From: CALKKN01 sp050118555
GTDB lineage: Bacteria; Pseudomonadota; Gammaproteobacteria; Xanthomonadales; SZUA-36
Assembly (NCBI GenBank): GCA_050118555.1
Contig: JASFKQ010000001.1
Span: 1 to 64,000 of the forward strand
Length of the DNA: 64,000 nt
Direction: 5' to 3'
Below, one piece after another: positions 1 to 8,518 of the stretch. Within the stretch, counting starts at the first letter, position 1; the number at the start of each line of letters is the position of its first letter. The notes under the pieces were generated by a model. That model made no database searches and was not told the DNA's origin. It worked only from the letters and a program-made list of their open reading frames with translations. Made by a program: the position numbers and the translations under genes.

Positions 1-462
1 GTCTCCCCCGGACAGCGTTTTCGGGGAATGGCCGGACCGGTGCGCAAGACCGACGATGTCCAGCGCAATCGCCGCGCGCTTCTTGCGCTCGGCGCGCGAC
101 AGGTGCGTCAGCAACAGGGGCAACTCCACGTTGCGTTGTGCGGTGAGCATAGGCATCAGGTTGTAGAATTGAAACACCAGCCCAATGTGGCGCGCCCGCC
201 AGGAGGCCAGACGCCGGCCGGAAAGCCTGTCGATACGCTCGCCCGCGACGACCACCTCCCCCTGGCTCGGGCGGTCCAGGCCGCCGATAAGGTTGAGCAG
301 GGTGGATTTCCCGGAGCCCGACGGCCCCATCAGCGCCAGGAATTCACCCTCCGGAACCTGCAGGTCGAGCCCGCCCAGCACGTGGATTTCCTCGGAACCG
401 CGCCTGAACACCTTGTCAACGTTGTGCAGACTGACGAGCATACCGCCTTCCGGATCATTCAT
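1..462 (-). CDS. ABC transporter ATP-binding protein, MacB/LolD type (partial, runs off left edge)
   Basis: This is the nucleotide-binding subunit of an ABC exporter of the MacB/LolD class. The first 154 codons are present. Walker A (GPSGSGKST) lies at residues 46-54, the Q-loop glutamine is near residue 98 (LVFQFYNL), and the LSGGD signature is at the very edge, so Walker B and the H-loop lie outside the window. The ATG overlaps the stop of the upstream adaptor gene in an ATGA, indicating translational coupling. With that adaptor it should form a tripartite efflux or lipoprotein-type export system; the permease probably follows off-window. The substrate cannot be told from the sequence. Confidence 0.93.
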   Translation of the reverse strand, partial: MNDPEGGMLVSLHNVDKVFRRGSEEIHVLGGLDLQVPEGEFLALMGPSGSGKSTLLNLIGGLDRPSQGEVVVAGERIDRLSGRRLASWRARHIGLVFQFYNLMPMLTAQRNVELPLLLTHLSRAERKKRAAIALDIVGLAHRSGHSPKTLSGGD

Positions 463-1679
463 TCTTCGCTCTCTCGTACGCTGACGCCATCGGCCAGGTT
501 AACCGGCGGATCAACCACCACCGACTCCCCGGACGCCAGGCCGGCGACAATGTGCACGGAACCGTTATCCGCGCTGCCCAGTGAAACGGCCCTGCGCTCC
601 GCCCGGCCGGCAGCCACGACGAACACGTAGTCGCGCCCCCCTTCACGGACTACCGCTTTGGAAGGAACTCGCAGGCCGGCCGCGGTGGTCTCGCCTCCGC
701 CTGCATCACTCGAATCCCGGAATGCCACCTTGACTCCCATGTCGGGGAGGATGCGCGAATCGAGCGCATCAAACCCCACCCGCACCTCGACCGTGGCGCG
801 CTGGCGGTCGGCAGTCGGTATGATCGCGATCACGTGGCACGGAATCTTCCAATCCGGGTAGGCGTCGAGCGTAGCGACGACCGCCTGGCCCGGACTCACC
901 CGTTTGATATAGGCCTCGTTCACATCGACTTCGACCTCGAGCGAATCCATGTCCACGACGGTGCCGATCCCGGTGCGCGTGAAGCCGCCGCCTGCCGACA
1001 CCGGCGAGATCATTTCGCCGGGCTGGGCGTTCTTGGCGACCACCACGCCGGCAAAGGGGGCCCGGATGATGCTGTCCTCGATCTGCTGGCGATAAATGTC
1101 CGCTTGCCGTTCGGCAACCTGCACGTCCGCCTGCTTGCGCTCCAGCTGGGCCTCGAGGGACCGGACCAGGGCGCGCGCGCGGTCGTGCTCCGCCTCGCTG
1201 GCGAGTTGGCGTTCGACGAGTTGCTCGGTGCGCTCGAAATTGAGGCGTGCTTCGGTGAGATGAGCCTCGGTTTCCGCCGCATTGCGTTGCGCCGACAGCC
1301 CCTGGGCTTCAGCAAGCGCCAGTGCGGGCTGGAGATTCGAATCGTCCAGCCGGGCCATGATCTGCCCTTCCTCCACCTGCATGCCTTCCTCGATCAGGAC
1401 CTCGGTTACGCGGCCGGTAAACTTCGAGGAGACAGTGGCCTGGCGACGCGCGGTCACGTAACCCGATGCGTTCAGGACAGTGCCCCCGGAAGCGCCGCCG
1501 AACTCGCGCACGACGGCGGTCCTGACCTGCAGCGGACGGTCGAGGCTCGACAGGTACCACCAGCCCAGCACCGCTGCAACGACCGACGCGATCAGCAGCG
1601 GGACGAGCCAACGGCGGCGGCCGTGGGGCGGTTCCGCTTTCCGCTCGATCTTCAGTTGATCCAGTGAGGAAGAGCCCAC
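459..1679 (-). CDS. Efflux RND/MacA-type periplasmic adaptor subunit (HlyD family)
   Basis: 406 residues. A short cytoplasmic N-terminus is followed by one membrane anchor (about residues 24-43, rich in L, A, V and W), a lipoyl/barrel-sandwich half (near residues 85-110, LDDSNLQPALALAEA follows), a long alpha-helical hairpin with repeated E, A and R (about 115-200), the second lipoyl half (IRAPFAGVVVAKNAQPGE) and a beta-barrel C-terminal region. This order is that of MacA-like membrane-fusion proteins linking an inner-membrane ABC pump to an outer-membrane channel. It starts 11 bases after the preceding gene and overlaps the ATPase gene by 4 bases, so the pair is co-translated. The substrate is unknown. 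Confidence 0.93.
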   Translation of the reverse strand: MGSSSLDQLKIERKAEPPHGRRRWLVPLLIASVVAAVLGWWYLSSLDRPLQVRTAVVREFGGASGGTVLNASGYVTARRQATVSSKFTGRVTEVLIEEGMQVEEGQIMARLDDSNLQPALALAEAQGLSAQRNAAETEAHLTEARLNFERTEQLVERQLASEAEHDRARALVRSLEAQLERKQADVQVAERQADIYRQQIEDSIIRAPFAGVVVAKNAQPGEMISPVSAGGGFTRTGIGTVVDMDSLEVEVDVNEAYIKRVSPGQAVVATLDAYPDWKIPCHVIAIIPTADRQRATVEVRVGFDALDSRILPDMGVKVAFRDSSDAGGGETTAAGLRVPSKAVVREGGRDYVFVVAAGRAERRAVSLGSADNGSVHIVAGLASGESVVVDPPVNLADGVSVRESEE

Positions 1680-1690
1680 GGCAGCGGCTT

Positions 1691-2326
1691 TCAGGGGCGC
1701 TGTTTCAGGAGCATTTCGAGCTTTCCGTCCGGTAACAGCAGGCCCCGCTCGAACCTGAAACAGGTCAACATTTCCTGCATCTCGATCTGGGAATGCGGGT
1801 GATGCTGCAACTGGGGCGCCAAACGCTGCCGGACGCTGAGGGTTTCCCGGTCGATCACACCATACTGGATGTTATCGAGCCGGATCGCGAGGTGGTGGAT
1901 GCCGAAGCCGTGGGCGCGCGTGCCGGAATGAATCCAGGGGCTGAGCGCCGAGCTGAACGCCCGCAGCGCCGAGTCGTCCAGGTAGCCGAGAAAATCCCAG
2001 AGCAGGCACAGGTCGAAGCGCGTTCCCTCCGGGAAGCGCAGCTGCCGGGCAAAGGCGTCGCGAAGCTCCTGCTCCGAGAGCTGCGACTGCTGATCGCGCA
2101 CGAATGCCTCGCCGAAGAGATCGACGAAATGCAGCCGGCACTTGAACTCCGAGAAGAAATTCACGGTCTCGGGCAGTGCCGAGCCGATCTCCAGCACCAT
2201 CAGCCGGTGATCGACGTCGCGCAGCTGGAACAGGGCCGGCAATAGGCGCGTTGCCTGGCGAGAAAGGAGCGGGCCGGCGCGAGCGGCGCCGGCCGCTTCC
2301 TCCACCTGTAAGGCTGCGGATGTCAA
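1691..2326 (-). CDS. Conserved hypothetical, possible class I methyltransferase-like fold
   Basis: 211 residues. The frame begins at a TTG whose bases overlap the TGA of the bactofilin gene (TTGA), so translation is probably coupled. Residues about 43-75 (MVLEIGSALPETVNFF, then LHFVDLF) resemble the glycine-containing first strand and acidic second strand of Rossmann-like SAM methyltransferases, and a later DLCLLWDFLGYLDD stretch resembles the motif IV region. The glycine motif is weak (EIGSA rather than GxGxG), so binding of SAM is uncertain. It sits between bactofilin and the MacA-like adaptor in one directional run of genes. No function is assigned. Confidence 0.7.
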   Translation of the reverse strand: MTSAALQVEEAAGAARAGPLLSRQATRLLPALFQLRDVDHRLMVLEIGSALPETVNFFSEFKCRLHFVDLFGEAFVRDQQSQLSEQELRDAFARQLRFPEGTRFDLCLLWDFLGYLDDSALRAFSSALSPWIHSGTRAHGFGIHHLAIRLDNIQYGVIDRETLSVRQRLAPQLQHHPHSQIEMQEMLTCFRFERGLLLPDGKLEMLLKQRP

Positions 2327-2892
2327 CCGCTCTTGAGCGTCAGTTCCGCGTCCTTGCGCGAGGAGCCAGCGGCTGCCTTGCCCTGGTCCGTGACGACAGT
2401 CGGACGCGTGCCGGTCTCACCGGCAGGCCGGTTCTGCTTTTCCGACTTGGCCGAAGAGGCCGAATCCGTCGGTGTCATGTCGATACTGCCCCGGAAAAGC
2501 GCACCATCCTCGAGTTGCACGCGGGGTGCGACGATGTTGCCCTGCACGCGACCCGAGCGCGAGATCAGCACTTTTTCGCTTCCGGCGATGTCGCCGTTGA
2601 CCGTGCCGGCAATCTTCACCACCTTCGCGGTAACGCTCGCGGTCACCTTGCCGGACTCGCTGATTTCCACGTCGTGCGGACTTTCGATGCTGCGACCCTC
2701 GATGTGACCGTCGATGCGCAGATTCGAATCGGCGGACACGTCGCCATTGATGCTAATGCCCGGGCCGATCATGGCGACATTTGCCGTTCCGGCCGAGGCG
2801 GGCGCGGGGGCGGCCTTCGGCGATTGGGGTGTAGCGGCAGGCTCCGGTGATTCCGGCTCTCCCTGCCGGGTCGGTTTGTGTTTGTCGAACAT
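2323..2892 (-). CDS. Bactofilin (polymer-forming cytoskeletal protein)
   Basis: Bactofilins form nucleotide-free filaments near the membrane that position cell-wall or envelope machinery. After a proline- and alanine-rich leader (residues 1-38) comes a right-handed beta-helix region with regular short repeats (GDVSADSNLRIDGHIEG, then VTASVTAKVVKIAGTVNGDI), followed by a polar disordered tail, the standard layout. I chose the ATG at 2892 (189 residues, MFDKHK...) because an AGGA motif lies 8 bases upstream. A second ATG at 2898 is only 2 bases from it, and a far-upstream GTG would intrude on the neighbouring gene. Downstream genes follow with overlaps. Confidence 0.9.
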   Translation of the reverse strand: MFDKHKPTRQGEPESPEPAATPQSPKAAPAPASAGTANVAMIGPGISINGDVSADSNLRIDGHIEGRSIESPHDVEISESGKVTASVTAKVVKIAGTVNGDIAGSEKVLISRSGRVQGNIVAPRVQLEDGALFRGSIDMTPTDSASSAKSEKQNRPAGETGTRPTVVTDQGKAAAGSSRKDAELTLKSG

Positions 2893-2983
2893 AGCCATAG
2901 TCCTCATCCAATTCCGTTGGGGGGCAGTCATCCTATCAAGTTGTCCGTCCCCGCTCCAGCAGCACAGCGCATCGCGCGCCGGC

Positions 2984-3610
2984 TCAACCGTCGACTCCGG
3001 GAGAGGCACCCAGCGCCTTTTCCAGGTGCTCCAGCGCTTCGGCGGCGTGCTCGAAGTGGTGGCTGCCGCCCTCGAAAGCGGTAAAGCTGCTCATGCCGGC
3101 ATGGCGTGCAGCGCTTGCGCGCCAGTCGATGACTTCGTCTTCCTTGTCGACGTAGACATGGAACGGCAGCGGTGCGTCGTAATCCACCGATTGCTCGAGC
3201 GCGGCCACGCGCTCGCAATCGTCCTCGCCCCACTCGTACGATTCGCCGGTGACGAAATTCACCTGCGGGCCCAGCAGGATCTGTCCGTGCCGGGCCAGGT
3301 CGAACGCCGGGTTGAAGGCGAATGCGGCGACGCCGAGGCCGGGACGTTCCGCGGCCAGCTTGAGTTGCATGATGCGGGCAAACCAGCCGCCCATCGAGGA
3401 CCCGCTGAAAATCACCGGTTCGGCTTGCCTGCTCAGAAGGATGAGCAGGTCCTCGACATGCTCCGCGGCCCTTCGGTAGTCCACCGAAAACGGACGGAAG
3501 CGGCGCCCCGTGCGCGCCGCATAACACTCGACGGCCACAACCTTCTCGTTATCGGAGTAATCCTCCGGTATCGCGGAATTGAAGCCGTTGAAATAAAACA
3601 GCAGCGACAT
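2984..3610 (-). CDS. YqiA/YcfP-family alpha/beta hydrolase
   Basis: 208 residues, the usual size for the small YqiA/YcfP esterase family. The N-terminus MSLLFYFNGFNS is typical. The nucleophile elbow is GSSMGG (serine at about residue 72), the acid is likely in VDKEDEVID, and the base in GGSHHFEH near the C-terminus, giving a complete Ser-Asp-His set. It is cytoplasmic, with no signal peptide. The ATG overlaps the metY stop by one base (TGATG), so it is co-translated with the methionine genes. The natural substrate is unknown; relatives cleave short acyl or CoA-type esters. Confidence 0.85.
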   Translation of the reverse strand: MSLLFYFNGFNSAIPEDYSDNEKVVAVECYAARTGRRFRPFSVDYRRAAEHVEDLLILLSRQAEPVIFSGSSMGGWFARIMQLKLAAERPGLGVAAFAFNPAFDLARHGQILLGPQVNFVTGESYEWGEDDCERVAALEQSVDYDAPLPFHVYVDKEDEVIDWRASAARHAGMSSFTAFEGGSHHFEHAAEALEHLEKALGASPGVDG

Positions 3611-4881
3611 CAGGCCACTGTCAGCGCCTGATCCAGATCCGCGAGAATATCATCGATGTCCTCGATGCCGATGCACAGCCGGATCATGTCGGGTGTAACG
3701 CCGGCAGTCTCCAGTTCCTGTTGCGAAAGTTGCCGGTGCGTTGTGGACGCCGGGTGTGCGGCCAGCGACTTCACGTCACCGATGTTCACCAGGCGCAGGA
3801 ACATCTGCAGCGCGTCATAGAAACGAACGCCAGCGTCATATCCGCCCTCGATGCCGAAAGTCAGCAGCGCCGAAGGGCGGCCATTCGTGTACTTTTGGGC
3901 CAGGTCGTAATACGGCGACTCGGGCAGGCCGGCAAACTTCACCCAGGCCACCTTCGGGTGTTCCTTGAGGAACGCGGCGACGGCGAGTGCATTCTCGCAG
4001 TGGCGCTGCATCCTCAGCGGAAGCGTTTCCATACCCTGCAGAATCAGGAATGCATTCATCGGACTGAGCGCGGAACCCGTGTTGCGCAGGGCTACCGTTC
4101 GAGCCCGGCCGACGTAGGCGGCGGCGCCCAGGGCCTCGGTGTAAACCACTCCGTGGTAGGACTCCTCGGGCTCGTTCAGCATGTGGAACTTTTCCGGGTG
4201 GTCCGCCCAGGGAAATTCGCCCCCATCGACGATGACGCCACCCAGCGAATTGCCGTGCCCGCCCATATATTTGGTCAGGGAATTCACCACGATGTCCGCA
4301 CCCCAGTCGATCGGCTTGATCAGCGCGGGAGTGGCCACGGTATTGTCGACGATCAGCGGGACGCCGTGGGCGCGGGCCATTTCCGCCAGCGCTTCGATGT
4401 CGACGATGTTGCCAGCCGGGTTGCCGATCGACTCACAGAACACGGCGGTGGTCTTGTCATCGATGAGGCCCTCCATCGCTTCGACACTGTCGTCGGCCGC
4501 AAAGCGCACGTCGATGCCCTGCCGCGGAAGCATGTGTTTGAAAAGCGTGTAGGTTCCACCGTAAAGCATTGGCACGGTGACAATGTTGTTGCCCTGCTCC
4601 GCGATATTGAGCACGGAGTAATTGATGGCCGCGCTGCCGGCACTTACGCCCAGCGCCGCCACGCCGCCCTCGAGCGCCGCGCAGCGTTGCTCGAGAACGT
4701 CGGTCGTCGGGTTCATGATGCGCGTGTAGATGTTGCCAGGCACGGCCAGATTGAACAGATCCGCGCCGTGTTGCGCGTCATCGAATTCGTAGGCCACGGT
4801 CTGGTAGATCGGAACCGATACCGCATTGGTCGCGCTGTCCGACTTGAAGCCTGCGTGAATGGCAAGGGTCTGGTCTTTCAT
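3610..4881 (-). CDS. metY: O-acetylhomoserine (or O-succinylhomoserine) sulfhydrylase, MetY
   Basis: A PLP enzyme of the Cys/Met metabolism family that joins sulfide to an activated homoserine to give homocysteine. 423 residues is the usual MetY length and longer than MetB/MetZ (about 390). The PLP lysine is in SLTKYMGGHGN near residue 204, preceded by VDNTVATP, and the YTRIMNPTTD motif is near the N-terminus. The gene overlaps the end of metA by 4 bases, so activation and sulfhydrylation of homoserine are co-expressed. Because metA here looks succinyl-specific, this enzyme may accept O-succinylhomoserine; sequence alone does not decide. Confidence 0.95.
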   Translation of the reverse strand: MKDQTLAIHAGFKSDSATNAVSVPIYQTVAYEFDDAQHGADLFNLAVPGNIYTRIMNPTTDVLEQRCAALEGGVAALGVSAGSAAINYSVLNIAEQGNNIVTVPMLYGGTYTLFKHMLPRQGIDVRFAADDSVEAMEGLIDDKTTAVFCESIGNPAGNIVDIEALAEMARAHGVPLIVDNTVATPALIKPIDWGADIVVNSLTKYMGGHGNSLGGVIVDGGEFPWADHPEKFHMLNEPEESYHGVVYTEALGAAAYVGRARTVALRNTGSALSPMNAFLILQGMETLPLRMQRHCENALAVAAFLKEHPKVAWVKFAGLPESPYYDLAQKYTNGRPSALLTFGIEGGYDAGVRFYDALQMFLRLVNIGDVKSLAAHPASTTHRQLSQQELETAGVTPDMIRLCIGIEDIDDILADLDQALTVA

Positions 4882-5990
4882 GTTCTGTCCTCGTCTGATG
4901 GGCGGGCAACGATGTCCGCCCGGCCCCTGATGTTGAGTGGATCGGCTGGATCGACGCCTTCCATGTACTGCTCTTGGCGGTCCAGATTGGTCACCTGGTA
5001 CACCAGCCCGAGCCAGTTGTTGATAATGGCCTTGGCCGTGTCGCCCCAGGTGTTGTCGAGCTCGGGCTCGACCTCCCGCTCCAGGTAATCCGGCAAGGGC
5101 TCGTCACGGCGCAGGGCTTCCTCGGACTCGCGCACGAAACGGTCCGCCGTCCGTGCCGCAACGCGGGAAAAGTAGTGATCCGGGTATGGCGGCGGGTCGT
5201 GGAGTTCGCCATTCAGGAAACGATACACCTCGCGCTTGTATTCCTTCAGCAGGCTGTTGGTGTCGTACTCGGGGTGGCCCTGGAAAAAGATCAGGCGGAA
5301 CTGATCCGCGCTCACGGCCATGTGCACGCCGCCTTCCTGGCTCTCCGCCAACACGGTGAGGCCGGCATTCTCGAGTTGCGAGCGCGCAATGTCGTTGTAG
5401 CGTGAGTGGGGCACGTCGAAACGCGTATTGATATCGCGCAACAACGGATGATGCGGGACCGCGACACGGTGGCTGAACACGCCCCAGCGCTTCTCCGGCA
5501 ACGGCTGCCGGTCGATATGATAAAACCGCTTGAGCATCGCGTGTGTCGCAAGGCAGGAGCACAGGGTCGACGCGACGTTGTGCCGGGCCCAGTCAACCAC
5601 TTCCATCAGCGGCTGCCAGAAGGGCTCCTCCTCGAGATGGGGGTTGCCTACATTGGCGCCCGTGATGATGAGCGCATCGAGCCCCTGCTCCCGAAGGTCG
5701 GCAAACCGACTGTAGAAACGTTGGATATAGCCCAGGGTTTCACCGGATCGCGGAAGCCCGTCCAGAGAGAACGGATAGACGAAAAACTGGGCAATGCGGT
5801 TGCAGCCGCCCACCAGGCGAATGAACTGCCGCTCCGTCGCCTCCAGCGCCGCGTCCGGCATCATGTTCAGAAAGCCGATGTGGAGTTCGCGGATGTCCTG
5901 GTGGGTCGCGCGGTCGAGGCTCAGTACTTCGTGTCCCTGCTCGCGCAGGCGCTCGAATGTGGGAAGACTGGAATGCTGTACCAGCGGCAT
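4878..5990 (-). CDS. metA: Homoserine O-acyltransferase MetA (likely succinyltransferase)
   Basis: Catalyses the first committed step of methionine synthesis, acylating homoserine from succinyl-CoA or acetyl-CoA. 370 residues, MetA fold (glutamine-amidotransferase-like), not MetX. The catalytic cysteine is in STLCSCLATH, the His/Glu pair in QGHPEYD, and the SHRV...PHHPLLRD and PHSRYND motifs are conserved. At the position known to separate acyl donors (Gly versus Glu after TGA), the sequence reads TGANVG, so glycine favours succinyl-CoA. The C-terminus extends about 50 residues past the E. coli protein. It appears to head the long minus-strand run ending with the efflux genes, with fbaA 70 bases upstream. 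Confidence 0.95.
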   Translation of the reverse strand: MPLVQHSSLPTFERLREQGHEVLSLDRATHQDIRELHIGFLNMMPDAALEATERQFIRLVGGCNRIAQFFVYPFSLDGLPRSGETLGYIQRFYSRFADLREQGLDALIITGANVGNPHLEEEPFWQPLMEVVDWARHNVASTLCSCLATHAMLKRFYHIDRQPLPEKRWGVFSHRVAVPHHPLLRDINTRFDVPHSRYNDIARSQLENAGLTVLAESQEGGVHMAVSADQFRLIFFQGHPEYDTNSLLKEYKREVYRFLNGELHDPPPYPDHYFSRVAARTADRFVRESEEALRRDEPLPDYLEREVEPELDNTWGDTAKAIINNWLGLVYQVTNLDRQEQYMEGVDPADPLNIRGRADIVARPSDEDRT

Positions 5991-6060
5991 CGGTTCATTC
6001 TGCCAGCGTGCGGCGGGGCGGAACGGTCCACCCCCGCCCGGCGCCTGCTTGCGCTTCGCT

Positions 6061-7140
6061 TCAGGCGCGCGCTATGGAGCGGCCCTTGGAACCGAGGTCC
6101 TCACAGGCTTCCTGGAGGCGAGCCACCACACCCTGTTCCCCGAGCCTGAGGTACTTGCGCGGGTCATACTGCTTCTTGTACGGCGTGCCGTCCTCGGGAT
6201 CGACCTGGAACCGGAAGGCGCGCGCGTGCTCACCGACATAGGCGCCGACCGGCGACGAAAACGCAAACTGGGTGTCGGTGTCGATGTTCATCTTGAACAC
6301 GCCGTAGCTCACGGCCGCGGCGATCTTCTCCTTCTCGGAGCCGGAACCGCCGTGGAACACGAGGTTCAGCGGGTTGTGGCCGGTGTCGTGAGTCTGTTGC
6401 ACCAGGTCCTGTGAGTTCTTCAGGATTTCCGGCCGCAGCTTCACATTGCCGGGTTTATACACGCCATGGACGTTGCCAAACGACGCGGCCACCGAGAAAT
6501 GTCCGACAGGATCGAGGAGTTCGTATGCCCGCAGAACGTCCTCGGGCTGCGTGTAGAGGCGTGAATTATCGGCCCCTTCATCGAATTCGCTGCCCATTCC
6601 GTCTTCCTCGCCGCCGGTCACTCCCAGCTCGATTTCCAGCGACATGTCCAGCTTCGCCATGCGCTCCAGGATTCGGGCGCATTCGCCGAGGTTGAAATCG
6701 ATCGGGTCGGCCGAAAGATCCAGCATGTGCGAGCTGTACAGGGGCTTGCCGTGCTGTTCGTAGTACTTTTCCCCCTCGTCCAGCATGGCTTCAACCCACG
6801 GGATCAGTGCGCGGTTGGCGTGATCCGTGTGCATGGCGACACAGACCCCGTAGTGTTCGGCCAGCAGGTGCGCGTGCTGAGCGGCCGCCACTGCGCCAAG
6901 CACTTTGGCCCTGAACCCGTCCGGCATGCCTGCGCCCGCAAAGAACGCGGCGCCGCTGTTGGACAGCTGGATGATGATATCCGATCCGGCCTTCGCCGCC
7001 GCTTCCATCACGGCGTTCAGGCTGTTGGTTCCCACCACGTTGACAGCGGGCAGCGCGTAACCACCGGCTTTGGCTGCGTTCACGAGAGTCTCGTAGCCTT
7101 CGCCGGTGACGACGCCCGGCTTCAATGAGTATTCGGACAT
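6061..7140 (-). CDS. fbaA: Class II fructose-1,6-bisphosphate aldolase
   Basis: Zinc-dependent aldolase interconverting fructose-1,6-bisphosphate with dihydroxyacetone phosphate and glyceraldehyde-3-phosphate. The ATG at 7140, preceded by GAGGAA at good spacing, gives 359 residues, the same length as E. coli FbaA. Zinc and active-site motifs are visible: MHTDHANRALIP, LEIELGVTGGEEDG, GNVHGVYKPGNVKL and LVFHGGSGS. A longer upstream frame lacks family similarity and is discarded. It stands alone between metA and a sensor kinase, with about 150 bases upstream that must hold its promoter. It would serve glycolysis/gluconeogenesis and the triose output of the nearby xylose genes. Confidence 0.97.
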   Translation of the reverse strand: MSEYSLKPGVVTGEGYETLVNAAKAGGYALPAVNVVGTNSLNAVMEAAAKAGSDIIIQLSNSGAAFFAGAGMPDGFRAKVLGAVAAAQHAHLLAEHYGVCVAMHTDHANRALIPWVEAMLDEGEKYYEQHGKPLYSSHMLDLSADPIDFNLGECARILERMAKLDMSLEIELGVTGGEEDGMGSEFDEGADNSRLYTQPEDVLRAYELLDPVGHFSVAASFGNVHGVYKPGNVKLRPEILKNSQDLVQQTHDTGHNPLNLVFHGGSGSEKEKIAAAVSYGVFKMNIDTDTQFAFSSPVGAYVGEHARAFRFQVDPEDGTPYKKQYDPRKYLRLGEQGVVARLQEACEDLGSKGRSIARA

Positions 7141-7294
7141 GGAGTATTCCTCTTCAGGGTTTCTGTGACTTGAGGTGCATCGGGGATGCGCGTTCGATGA
7201 ATTCAGTTTGGTGTATCGATGGGACCTTTTCAAGGTGCCGGCGCGACGTTCCCACGTCCACCGGCCCCTGCGCGCCGCGACCGGCCCCGGGTGT

Positions 7295-8401
7295 TCAGTC
7301 CGTCTCGAAAGGAATACGGATGTGCGCCGTCAGACCGTGCGGCTCGGTCGGGCTCAGGTGGAAAGAATGGCGGCTGCCATACAGCGCCTCCAGGCGCTCA
7401 CGCGTGTTGCGAAGCCCCACCCCGGACGCGTCCGGAATGGCACCGTCGACCAACTCCACTCCGGGGCCGTCGTCGCTCAGTTCGATCAGCAGGTCCCCGG
7501 CAAAAACCCGGGCCGCGATTCGCAGCCGGCCACCATCCTCGGAACGCGCGATGCCATACTTGATGGCATTCTCCACCAGCGGCTGCAGCAACAGCCCGGG
7601 TATCAGGGCGCGCGCGGCATTTTCCTCGACGTCGATATCCAGCGTCAACCGTTCCTCGAAGCGGACCTTCTCGATATCGAGGTACAGCTTGAGCGCGGCC
7701 AGTTCCTGCTCCAGCGTGACTTTTTGCATGGGGTCGTTGTCCAGCGAATGCCGCAGGAAACTGGACAGGCGCGTCACCATGCGGTTGGCTGCTTCCGTCT
7801 GCTCCTCGAGGATCAGGGTGGAAATCGCGTTCAGCGTGTTGAACAGGAAGTGGGGATTCAGCTGGTACCGGAGCATCTTCAACTGGGCCTCGTGCGCCAT
7901 CGCCGCGGAACGCAACGCGGTTTTCTGCACTTCCTGGAACACCTGGTAGTACTTGATGACGAAGTAGAACACGCTCCAGGCCGTCATGACCGTGAAAGCG
8001 GAAAGGAACGACTCCATGTACGAGACCTTTTCGTACAAATCGGCGGCGGCGCCCTTTTCCGCCGCCCAGGCCGCCATCTCCTGGGTCTCGAACCAGTGGT
8101 AATAGATGTACCCCCGGGCCTGCAACCAGATCCAACCAACCGCTGCGCTGCACGCCAGCAATGCCGCAAGCTGCAGCCATAACGCCTGCTCCCAGAGCCG
8201 CCGGTACACCAGGCGCATACCTGCCGACAGGATGATCGCGATGACCGTGATCATCATGACGTAGAGGAGGTAACGCGGTGGTGTATCTTCGATCACCGCG
8301 CGCGTGTAGGCGTATTTGGCCAACAGGCCCCACGCGAGCCAGCCGCCGAGGTGAATCGTCCAGAACAGGCGAGCCTGGTTCCTGATGAGTGCGGTCAACA
8401 T
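7295..8401 (-). CDS. Membrane sensor histidine kinase, LytS/YehU family
   Basis: 368 residues. Four or so hydrophobic segments (about 13-30, 46-62, 75-92, 132-150) are followed by a coiled linker and the LytS-type kinase core. The phospho-acceptor histidine lies in QLNPHFLFNTLNAIS (near residue 204), the N-box in PLVENAIKYGI and the G-box in LSDDGPGVE, with a late GVGLRNTRERL. Such kinases usually pair with a LytTR response regulator, but none is adjacent here: fbaA is upstream in transcription terms and an unknown small protein is on the other side. The signal is unknown. It is likely an orphan kinase whose partner is elsewhere. Confidence 0.92.
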   Translation of the reverse strand: MLTALIRNQARLFWTIHLGGWLAWGLLAKYAYTRAVIEDTPPRYLLYVMMITVIAIILSAGMRLVYRRLWEQALWLQLAALLACSAAVGWIWLQARGYIYYHWFETQEMAAWAAEKGAAADLYEKVSYMESFLSAFTVMTAWSVFYFVIKYYQVFQEVQKTALRSAAMAHEAQLKMLRYQLNPHFLFNTLNAISTLILEEQTEAANRMVTRLSSFLRHSLDNDPMQKVTLEQELAALKLYLDIEKVRFEERLTLDIDVEENAARALIPGLLLQPLVENAIKYGIARSEDGGRLRIAARVFAGDLLIELSDDGPGVELVDGAIPDASGVGLRNTRERLEALYGSRHSFHLSPTEPHGLTAHIRIPFETD

Positions 8402-8518
8402 GATCCGGTCATTCTAGCCCGTGCCGGGTGTCGGCCGGAGCCATTTCATCGGCGGCAACCGCCGCTTTGTCGCAGACAGCTCCACTTGGGTGCCCGTCCG
8501 GAAACCGATACTCGAGCC

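Noticed and set aside
3721..5088. Long open frame (455 codons) on the plus strand opposite metY and metA
   Set aside because: It lies wholly antisense to two clearly conserved genes, has no recognisable motifs and reflects the high GC content.
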